Source: Stereum hirsutum FP-91666 SS1 (taxonomy: Eukaryota; Basidiomycota; Agaricomycetes; Russulales; Stereaceae). Taken from it: a stretch of 37,302 nucleotides of DNA. This document shows, piece by piece, positions 1-8,603 of the stretch; within the stretch, counting starts at the first letter, position 1, and every line of letters starts with the position of its first letter. The notes under the pieces were generated by a model that was given only the letters and a program-made list of their open reading frames with translations, was not told the origin of the DNA and ran no database searches. Location of the stretch: NCBI RefSeq assembly GCF_000264905.1, contig NW_006763154.1:125090-162391 (forward strand), read 5' to 3'. The position numbers were made by a program, and so were the translations under genes.

Positions 1-1
1 G

Positions 2-247
2 CACGGAGACTACGAGCCTCTGGTCCCACTATCCGCCGAGGAGGAAGCGAAAATTCCGGACCATATCTCCGTCATTGCCATCGCGGGGCCTGAGGAGACT
101 CCCAAGCAGTTCTGGAAGTGCAAAGAGGACGAGGCCTGGGGCCCTCTGTCTGTAACCCAGAGTTGGCCATTCAAGAAATATTTTGGCGCTACCTGGCTGG
201 CTGGTGCTCAGAACATGGTCAAGATTCCAGAGCCGAGGGCAACTTAG
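2..247 (+). CDS. 3' end of an unknown protein-coding gene (partial)
   Basis: An open frame runs from the left edge to a TAG at 245-247 and gives about 81 C-terminal residues. The stretch is acidic and then rich in Trp, Phe and Lys (for example GPLSVTQSWPFKKYFGATW), which looks like natural protein rather than a chance frame. No family is recognised and the start lies outside the window. The following DNA is T-rich and has no coding look, as expected for a 3' UTR. Overlapping frames at 118-605 on the plus strand continue into that DNA and look like chance reading. Confidence 0.6.
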   Translation, partial: HGDYEPLVPLSAEEEAKIPDHISVIAIAGPEETPKQFWKCKEDEAWGPLSVTQSWPFKKYFGATWLAGAQNMVKIPEPRAT

Positions 248-889
248 ATGCAGAATTTTCACCCCCGGAACTCTGTATGGACATCGCTCATTTTCGTTGT
301 GTAATATCGTGTTTGTATGCTTTCATCTCCTCGAATTCTCTCGTTGTCATTTTATTTGCCCCATGCTCTCGTACACCGTGCCTCTTTTATCGATTGTTTT
401 GATGGCTTTGAATATACATGCTCTTTCATTATCATTGGCTTGGAGCGCTCGGTTATCCATTGAGTTCAAAGCACAAGAAACGATCAGACTTCCAGTCTCG
501 CCTTGGACGGGTCGGATAAGTATACTACGCCCCTTCTCGTTCAAGCTCTTAGCTGGGGCCTTTCACGGTCTAGTATACCTCGGGAGCAGACCGGAGACTG
601 ACTAGCTGAAGTGGCCGTCGAGGGTCACGGTGGAGTGCAACCGTGAGTAGTAATTTGTATATCTGATGAAACATCAACTAACCAGAGGTCTTTTGATATA
701 TTTGAGATGATGTTTCACCGGTTTTCACACATTCACACCCGCAAAAAAGGCCGGTTCAATGTTAATGTCAGTCTAGTCATCTTCATCGAGCGACTTCCTA
801 GTCGACTGGCTGCCTAGACTCTCGTTCGTAATTACATTGCTACCGCTCTCGAACCTGACATTCGCATCCATGCTGAACCCTCTTGAATT
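248..889. other. intergenic stretch, nothing recognised
   Basis: This is the 3' flank of the partial gene on the left and the 3' flank of the minus-strand membrane-protein gene on the right. The genes converge here. I see T-rich DNA that could hold both 3' ends, but no repeat, RNA gene or convincing coding frame. Confidence 0.5.
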
Positions 890-2852
890 TCAGGAGTCCC
901 TTGTCCCAGGCGTCCTAGTATCGCGCCCACTGCCCGTCCTCCAACCAGACGAATCTGCACTGAGGCGTGTTTCCGTCGCGATAGCAAAAGCGGAAGCACT
1001 CAGGCTGTCAGCCCCACAGTCGACCCCCATGTTTTCGAGTTCGACTTCCAGTGCATCGATGGACCGGTCTTGAAAGGCTTTGTGTTGAAGGCGAAGGTTC
1101 ATCATGAGTCGAGTGATGCGAATCGATGAGAGTCCGCGTTCGTAAAAGACAACAGATTAGATTTTCAGTTGTCGTAAGTGTTTAGGAGAAGGCGAGCGTT
1201 AGTGAGGGTAGTAGACAAGTGCATGAGAATGGGATGAAGGAAGTAGGGAGGGTGTATACGTCTACGAGACTCAGGGCGGGACTCACAGCTTCGTCAATGT
1301 GGTGGCGGTACCCCGTGTTATTTCCTATCGGAATCGTATCAGAGACCTATTGGGAATATGACCACAGTTGTGTGGATGGAGACTGTACTCACTTGCGCGT
1401 ACTAAATGAGCGGACATGCGGAAACGTCAGTCAGTCATGTATCAATTCTCGCAAAACGGAAACGATTGTGGCGCACCAGCAACACCAGTATGTTGGCGAG
1501 GTTCACTAACAAGAGCGCACTAACTCGCAAAATTCAATGATTGTCGACATTGAAAGCAGAGGATGAGCTACATACCTGAAGTACGTGATGCCTAACACAC
1601 CAGGAAGATTCAGCGATCCAGGGCTTGCAGCATGATACTCAAACAGAGAATGGAACGCACTATCCTGCAGCATGACACGCCACAAAGTTCTCGGGTTCGA
1701 CCATCCCAGGTTCAAATATTTGTTGACCGTAAGACAGAAGACGACGGCGTCGTATACGAGACTGACTATCCAGGCTGTGGAATAGGCTGTAAACTCAAGA
1801 TAACTCGCATCTTCATGTTGAAAACGAGGATGAAAGAGCGCGCCTTGGCCGCTACGCCGACGGTGGAATTGCAAAGTGAGGGAGGGGAGGACAAAAGGAG
1901 CGTACACAAATGATGACAAGTAATTGTCCACTCCACATCCCAGGAACGAGAGTGCCTCTTCAAGCTCTTCTGTGAGTGCACTCGTCGGGAGATGTGCTAG
2001 CTGTGCAGCGCCAACCTATGAGTGTGATATTGATACGTTCATCTCTCGTGTCTTATGACAGAGCTACAACAGAACGTACGATAAAAATAATTAGGTTGAC
2101 GACGCTCAGGGCCCACACCAACCCTGTGACATAACGACGCGCTACAGAGCCTGCATATAGCGCTGTCATGCGCAAGTTGCACCTAGCATGACATGTAACG
2201 TTAATGGGGTTGTTATTGAGTAAGTCATCAAGAATGCCTACCAGCCACAGAGAATTGAAGGATCGCGATCACCCATCCACCATAAATCCTCAATTTTGGA
2301 CATCTGCGGGTAGAATATGGGCACATAAGCTCATGAGACTGAATATCAGGCCTGTGAAATCAAGGGGAACTGGTGGGAGACGCACAGGTTTAACGACACA
2401 GGCGGTCCAACGAAGGTCATCCAGAACAAAGGTAGAAATCTTAATACTATCGAATGAAAAAGAAAAGGAGCGTGTTGGGTGTAAAAAGGCCGTTTTGTTT
2501 CCAGTTGAAGCGCTGCTCGACCTTGAAGGTCAAAGCATAGTCTGATGCCCGGGTCAGCCGTGCGGAGCGATACACGAGAAGGTGATTGACAGTTTCAAGA
2601 CACGAAAAGACTAACCATAATAAATCAGAACTGCAAAAGAGTCAGATTTGGGGACGTCCGGTGAAAAGAGGGACTAGAACCACAGACTAAGACCGGCGAG
2701 AGACACGGCGCGCAGAACCCGCCTGCATAGCAAGTCCATTTCAGTATACCAAACCACAAAAGATGAGTGAATTACACGCACATCTGGCTCATGAGGCTGA
2801 CAACCTCAGCCTCCGGTATCACGACTGGGCTGAAACTGCCATTGCTGCTCAT
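890..2852 (-). CDS. DUF6533-type seven-transmembrane protein, multi-exon, 3' part possibly broken
   Basis: Exons were assembled by eye: 2852-2782, 2722-2694, 2630-2616, 2541-2448, one from 2338, one ending at 2080, 2015-1576 and 1519-1464. Phases agree at the joins I could check. The joined N-terminus carries the family signature VLIYYDYALTF, then LLFFFIRY, and later LRMTALYAG ahead of a helix. This matches basidiomycete DUF6533 proteins, which are membrane proteins of unknown function. Two exons are only 29 and 15 nt long. A C-terminal frame at 1105-890 contains the family-like ITRLMMNLR followed by a Ser-rich tail. I could not join it: an in-frame TAA lies just upstream, and the minus strand has no AG between about 1262 and 1079. 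The exons between 2338 and 2200 are also uncertain. The gene may therefore be a recent pseudogene. Confidence 0.7.
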
Positions 2853-3052
2853 GATCAGGCTTCCACTGGGACCCGAGTCTCGGAATTCGACGCTTCAACT
2901 TGTCGCAAAGCCGCCCAGGATAAATAAACAGTACTTTTACCAAAAGATCGCGCGAAATCTATGGGGGGATGACGGTCTCGCAGAAACCGGCAGAGAAGCG
3001 AGGCTATAAGCATTATGGTGGAGCTGGCGTCCGCCTGGGCTCTTTCTGTCTG

Positions 3053-3343
3053 TCAAACAAAAACTTCCTCGATCCGCAAACCTGTAGGCTGTAAAACTCC
3101 GACATCGTCATTGCTTCCAAAGCCGGTCATCAACCATCTCAGCGGTGGTCTATCGCGATGGTGAATTTCATGGATAGGTGCTCCGCATGAAGCTGCCCGA
3201 AGTCGCACAATGAGATCAACGGCACCCAGTGGAGCATGATTGCGTCTCTGGAACTTAGGAATAAATGAAGAAGGTACATGCCGTGTCATGTCCTTGAGGC
3301 TGGCCTCTTCTGTCGATTCATATTGTTTTGAAGAGCTGTGCAC
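3053..3343 (-). CDS. unrecognised open frame downstream of SEM1 (doubtful)
   Basis: A 96-codon frame starts at an ATG at 3343 and stops at 3053. It is basic, with no family, signal peptide or membrane helix that I recognise. Just upstream on the same strand there are short open stretches around 3350-3490 that could be further exons, but no consistent splice pattern was found. The opposite strand also has an 84-codon frame (3240-3494), so openness alone is weak evidence. The flanking DNA (2853-3052 and 3344-3669) shows nothing else recognisable. I keep this as a low-confidence hypothetical. Confidence 0.25.
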   Translation of the reverse strand: MHSSSKQYESTEEASLKDMTRHVPSSFIPKFQRRNHAPLGAVDLIVRLRAASCGAPIHEIHHRDRPPLRWLMTGFGSNDDVGVLQPTGLRIEEVFV

Positions 3344-3669
3344 AGCTTTCTCGGCGGTACGTACCTTTTCCTGTAAGGATCATATTGCGATCGGTTCTGG
3401 GATATATTCAAGGGTGGAAGTGTTCCGACGAGGACCTCGATTGGGATCAATGGATATGAGCATGTTCAAACATGACAGCACACCCATGCGGTAAGAAGTA
3501 ACATTACAATTGATACTACGCGTATATACGACGTTCAGCGTGTCTAAAACATTATGATCTCAATACTAGAGGCGTACCCAGAGATGATCATGCGTTTGAT
3601 GTGGTTCAGATACATAGGTACAGGGACACTCGCCGTGGACCTCAAGATATCCTGACCACGCCTCACTTC

Positions 3670-4114
3670 TCAGTGCTGCATGGGCTCGGCCGTCCCCTTG
3701 CCCGTCTTGGCCAGCTCATTCCTACCAACCGTACCAAATCGGTGAGACCCAACGACAAACATAGATGCGAGTCTGACGCACCTCAACTGCACACTGAACT
3801 CATCCTCGATATCATCATCGTCCCAGTTATCCTCCCAAAGCTTGTCTCCGCCAGACTTGGCGGCACCAGGAGCAGCTCCTCCAAGGTGAGCGAGGTCGGT
3901 CTGCGAGTCGTCCCAGTCTATTCGATCATGGACAAACCATGAAATAGAATGATCAGCTTCGGTCCTTGAGCGAGTGACGTGAAGACGCACCTTGAACGGC
4001 GAACTCCTCGAACTCGTCATCTTCCTCTAGAACACCGAGATGGGGCTGCGCATCCTCCGTCTTTGTCTTCTCTGCAGTCTTTGCAGTGTCGGATGGCTTC
4101 GAAGAGGATGACAT
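3670..4114 (-). CDS. sem1: 26S proteasome complex subunit SEM1/DSS1
   Basis: Three exons, 4114-3991, 3917-3782 and 3721-3670, join in phase through introns with consensus gtgcgt donors and tag acceptors. They give a 103-residue acidic protein. The two aromatic-acidic blocks of the SEM1/DSS1 family are clear: EEDDEFEEFAVQDWDD in the first half and KLWEDNWDDDDIEDEF before the C-terminal helix region (QLRNELAKTG). The family protein is a small, largely disordered subunit of the proteasome lid. It also serves the TREX-2 mRNA export complex and BRCA2-type recombination proteins. Length and order match, and both start and stop are present, so the gene looks intact. It is transcribed away from the fragment block on its right. 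Confidence 0.95.
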
Positions 4115-4592
4115 TGTAGTTATCGGTGGTGTGGGGAGAGCCAAGGGAGAACTGAAATTGGGCCGAACTTCGAATCCGAGCGCGTCGGGGACGCGACGCG
4201 TCAGTGTGTTACGTAAACTTCGCACTCGTGCCACTGTGGCGCTCCAGGGCGCTCCTTACTGTTCGACCGTCCACACCGTTCTCACTTCAAGCTTCACGCT
4301 GACCATGCTTTGTTTTTCTGGGTTACTCTTCGGTCCAGTTAACACCGTACACATTCATAACTTTGACTCATCGGAAGTGCCATGTATTCACTGATTTGTC
4401 GGCCGGCGTCAGCACTGGAAGCCGGTCAGTGCCAGAAAGTTGCTGGACCCTCCCAAATCGAAGCTCTGGAATGCCTGACCCTGCATTTTATCTTCGCCAG
4501 ATAAATGGGCACACCTGTCATATCAACACGATAAACGATTTCAAGGTTCATCATACTAACTTTCCTCCTCTGCCTCCAAGATCCCCACACAG
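4115..4592. other. upstream region of SEM1; no complete gene
   Basis: This stretch lies between the SEM1 start and the first clear exon of the LanC-like fragment. A short readable frame just before the intron acceptor at 4592 (about 4480-4546) could be one more LanC-like exon, but it does not carry the family's N-terminal half. Apart from two short palindromes near 4195-4215, I see nothing else. Confidence 0.4.
4195..4215. promoter_or_regulatory. possible promoter palindromes upstream of SEM1 (ACGCGT and TTACGTAA)
   Basis: ACGCGT at 4195-4200 and TTACGTAA at 4208-4215 lie 80-100 bp upstream of the SEM1 start. ACGCGT is the MluI cell-cycle box core and TTACGTAA is a bZIP-type palindrome in fungi. 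Both can occur by chance, so the functional call is only a suggestion. Confidence 0.2.
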
Positions 4593-5066
4593 GTAACTGG
4601 CCCTCAAAGGCCATGGCACGTCACGAAATTCGCCGGCATGCGAAGCACGGACCAGAAGATCTCGTACAGTAAGCTGGCAGCCGTTTTGCAACTCTTTTTG
4701 GTTTGTATTTACGCCATCCATCAGATGGTGCCACGGCGCGCCTGGTATCATTCCCCTCTTCTCGACTCTCGTTCAGCTCCATGCAACCCCTTCATCCGCC
4801 CTCTCAGTCGCTCCAGACCTTCTTCACGCAGTCATTGACTCAATGTATAAAGCGTCGACTCTCGTCATGACTGCAGGCCTCCTGCGCAAGGGTCCAGGGC
4901 TATGCCACGGCGTCGCCGGAAATGCGAGCGCTCTCTTCTTTGCTGCAGACGCATCTTCTGCCTATCATTATTTCCGTATCAGGTCATCGTCAGCTGCCAC
5001 CGGTGTTGATACAAAGGACTACGCCGCATTGGCTCGTGAATGCACCGCCGGCGCATTGAACCTTCT
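4593..5066 (+). pseudogene. truncated LanC-like (LANCL) gene fragment
   Basis: Exon 4593-4668 (GNWPS..., ending ...DLVQ) joins through a 56-nt intron to 4725-5066 in phase. The joined protein reads QWCHGAPGIIPL and later LLRKGPGLCHGVAGNASAL. These are the two zinc-ligand motifs (WCHG and LCHG, followed by GN) of the LanC-like family, whose eukaryotic members bind zinc and glutathione. A family member is about 400 residues. Only about 140 are present: the N-terminal barrel repeats are absent upstream, and the final repeat is cut at about 5066, where antisense alpha-1,3-glucan synthase coding sequence begins. Both ends are therefore missing. The retained part is open and its intron intact. Confidence 0.8.
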
Positions 5067-8000
5067 CAAACTCGACAAGACACCAAGACCACCGATCTTG
5101 ACCTTAAGCTCCCAATCGATAATCTCGTACTCGAGCGTCGCGATGAGGGAACCTTTCGATGCTTGTTCTTGTCTTCTGGCCAACCCATGATATCGTGCGC
5201 TTTGTGATTCCAGAAGAGCTTTTCCGACATGGCGGTGCCATCCTTGGGGTCCGTTTTCGGCTTGTTTTCGAGCACGCCGAGGAGGTAGTGATTGTGATCC
5301 TTTGCAGGCTTGACACCCCACTTGTTGTGCTTGATACCGTAGAATGACCACATGAAGATGACGACAGCGAGGGTAACAGTGATGAACGGGATGGATAAAA
5401 GAAGCGCATACATCGTAGTGGCGACGACGGACTCTCCGCGAGGCTCGAGATACCAAGTGTAGTCCAAATCGTCGACGACAAGGTCCCAAGCCAGATGAGG
5501 TTTCGGAGGAGCGGACATGTTGAGGTAGTTGGACGCTGCAGTGTTGGGCGGCAGACGGTCGGGAACACCGTCCCTGTCGACATCACCGTAGTAGTACGAG
5601 TCGTAGGCGTAGACGTTGAGCTGGATGTACGTGGGCCACGTCGCCATGATTTCCAATTCCTAAGTACCATCGCCGGTGTGTTCCATAGTGGCATCAACAC
5701 CCGAATCATAAGTACTCCAGTCTACGCGGTGGAAAAAAGGTCAGCCTTAGCACGAAAACAAGAGATGACGGGAGGCTGCGTACACTGCATGAGAATGTGC
5801 TGCCCGTCCCATAAAATGGATTCGTCCGAGAAGACGTCCGAGGCGATGTACGTCGTAGCCTCCCATTCCTTCCAGGACGTCCGGTTCTTGCCAAAGTTCA
5901 ACGAGTACCTGAACATCTCAGCGCCTAGTGCTTTGTGCGTGAACTGGTACTGGCCATTCGAGTATGAGAACGCATCGTTATCGTAGTCTGCCTCGGTGAA
6001 GACCATGACGTTGTTCGCCAGACCCTTGCGAAGGAGGAGCGTGTCGACAGCCTCTACACAGCCAACGGTATAAGTAACACTGTTGAAGTAAGAAATACAG
6101 AGGAACGGTACGTACGCCAGACTTAGTACTGGCTTGACTCGTCGGGTTGTCGACGATGATTTGAAGGATACCGTCAGACATATCCTTGATGTTCGCGGTC
6201 CACGACCAGGCCGAAGGAGCGTCCCCAGAGAGCAAGGAGACAAGAGCGTTCGTCAGAGTGACACACGTGACAGTGTCGGTATCAATCGAAGGCGAGGTGC
6301 TGTTCCCAGAGGAAGACATTGGGAGAGACCGCGGCGGTGACGGTCGGGCAGTCCATCGGGGTATCAAACTCGAGCGAGACTTGGACGGTCGTCGACTTGG
6401 AAAGGATAAGATAATCGTGGCCAGGAGTGAATTTCGTCAAGGCAAGGAGAGGTGCCACCCAGACGTCTTGAGGGACGAGGACGTTGAAGCTGTAAGGGTC
6501 CATCGTGGTCGAGTCCAGACAACCGAAATAAGGCACTTGGTTGTCTTTATTGTACGAGGACAGCGAGCCTTGAAGAGTTCAGTTCCCGTAGGGATAGAAC
6601 AGATTCCGGACGATGGTGTCGGCCTGGTATAGAGTAGAGATCAGGTTAGAGCTAGTGCAGTCATACGTCCAGGTTTTCGTGGTGTGCTCGTTGGTGTAGA
6701 GCATCCAAACTTCGTCGGGGTTGTTTCCGCTGAGGGTTTGCGAGGTAATATCCGAACGGGAGATCGACCAAAGACCTATCTCGGTCGCGGTACCGTTAGA
6801 ACCGGGGCGCTCAATCTGATAAGCCCAGTTGCCCTGTTGCACGAGACCGAAACCATTTTGGAGAGCGCCGTAGACGAAGTGAAGGTAGAACATGTGAGCC
6901 ATCATACGACGGCTGTTCATTATGGGATCGAAGTGGTCGAGAGAGTTCCAGTCGTCGAGGCAGCCGATGAGAGACTTGTCGAGCGCGATGTTGTAGTACT
7001 GCTCCGATCCGAGATGGTGACATCCATGACGCTGCCAGGCCTTATTACTGATCATGGCTTGACGGCTGTAAAAATTCGCAATGAGTGGAGGTTCGCGTAT
7101 CAACTTCATGGAGCACTCACCCGTAGAGGTAATTCTGTGCGGTGGTATCGTATAAGTAGACGTTCTGCTCTTCACCATGGTAAATCTGCAGCACATACGT
7201 CAGCGAGAGCCAAGGTGTCAAGTATGGTTGGGTACGAACCAAAGATATGCCAGGCATGACTAGTGTGGTGATAAAAGTAGCAAAGGCAGCTTTTTGAGTC
7301 TCCAAACTCGACTAGCGGAACACATCGAAATCGCTGGTACCGAACATGTGTCTCGGGTCCACGTCGCCAGTGATGGCATTCAAGAAGTCATTGTCGACGA
7401 ACATCTGGTTCCAAGAGGTAACGAAGTTGACGTCGATATCGTAAGCGTCGGCCAAATTGCCGTCCATTCCAAAGAAACGAGTGAGAGAGCGGTAGGTGGA
7501 GTAGTGGAAGGCGACGGCGTCAAGACCATTGTCGGACTCGTCCCGAAGGAAGCACTGGCTCTGGTTGGCGGTCAGGTTGGCGGCGATGTCGAAGTTACTG
7601 GGAAGCTGAGTCGGGGTCCTGCCTCTGCCACTGTAGATGCAAGTCAGAAAACATCACGGCTGAAAGAGAGACGAAAGACCTACTAGTACTATGAACCGAA
7701 GGTATCACCACCCGTAACTTCACCGGTGATGAAGAAGTTTTTCTTGCCAAGGTCGTAAGCACACTTCCTGGTCGCAGAGGCCCAGATAGCCAAAGCGTCG
7801 ACGGTGGCCTGTGTGGACTTGTCGATAAGGATAACGCCAACGCCGAGCGCGGTGATAGTCAAGCACGAGAAAGTCGTGAGCTTGGCCATGACGGTGGGCT
7901 CCCATTCGCGCAGATAATCCTGCACGGAGGCGAACTTGGCGAGCTGACGTTGCCAATCAGGATGGACACCGAAAGTCCATATCACCGTACTGATCAAAGT

Positions 8001-8600
8001 CGGACTCGAGGCAGCCATTAGTCTCGACGGAGACGACAGTGACAGCGTGAGCGGCGTGACGAACACGACGAGTCAACTGACCGAGAAAGTCTTGTACCCA
8101 TCAGAGCCCCATGGCATGAGATCGGGATGCTTCCAGACGGCTTCGTATTGAGATCGAAAGGAGTGGACCCGTTGAGGTAGCTGGAGAGAGAGCATCAGAT
8201 GTGCGGGAAAGGGCAAGCGATGAATTGTTCTTACCCAGAGAAGCCAATCAAATCGGACATGGTACCGACTGTAAAGTCCGCCATAACGTACATTCCGCGG
8301 GCGTGGACCTCGGAGATCATTGCGTTGTAGTCGTCGATTGTGCCATAATGGGGATCGAGAACGGTGAAGTCGAGTGGAGAATAACCTGGAGGGGGAGGGG
8401 GTTGGGTGAGCAAAAGAAAGGTGAGAGACGAAGAGCACACGTACTGTCAGCCTGCCATAACATGTTCAAGAAGGGCGTTCCAGAGATGAATATTCCTCTG
8501 ACCCCCATGCGGTATAGGTAGTCAAGCTTGGGTACCAAGCCAGCGAGATCACCGCCGGCGCGGAGCTGGGTCTCTCTCCAGTCCTACTCCCATGCGCAAG
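5066..8600 (-). pseudogene. ags1: alpha-1,3-glucan synthase (Ags1/Mok1-type) pseudogene, truncated at both ends
   Basis: Reading down the minus strand, the family order is kept. A GH13-like domain begins near 8580 (GGDLAGLVPKLDYLYRMGVR) and runs through YSPLDFTVLDPH and HARGMYVMADFT. A middle region follows (NVMVFTEADYDNDAFSYSNG), then ATWPTYIQLNVYAYD and DRLPPNTAASNYLNMSAPP. A single membrane helix lies near 5410-5350, followed by the first strand of the GT5 synthase domain (LIATLEYEIIDW, IGGLGVLSS). The rest of the synthase domain, over half of the usual ~2400 residues, is gone. In-frame stops lie at 7312-7314 (TGG to TAG), 6579-6581 and 5660-5662 (TGG to TAG). Frameshifts are near 8149, 7975, 6315 and 5149. 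The GH13 DGxRxD motif reads GVILID (near 7840). Introns are retained, so this is a DNA-level copy, clearly non-functional. Confidence 0.93.
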
Positions 8601-8603
8601 CTA

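Noticed and set aside
2763..2927. 54-codon plus-strand frame beginning MSELHAHLAHEADNL that looks like a small gene
   Set aside because: It lies exactly opposite the first exon of the DUF6533-type gene, whose spliced reading gives a clear family motif. The plus frame is best explained as its antisense shadow.
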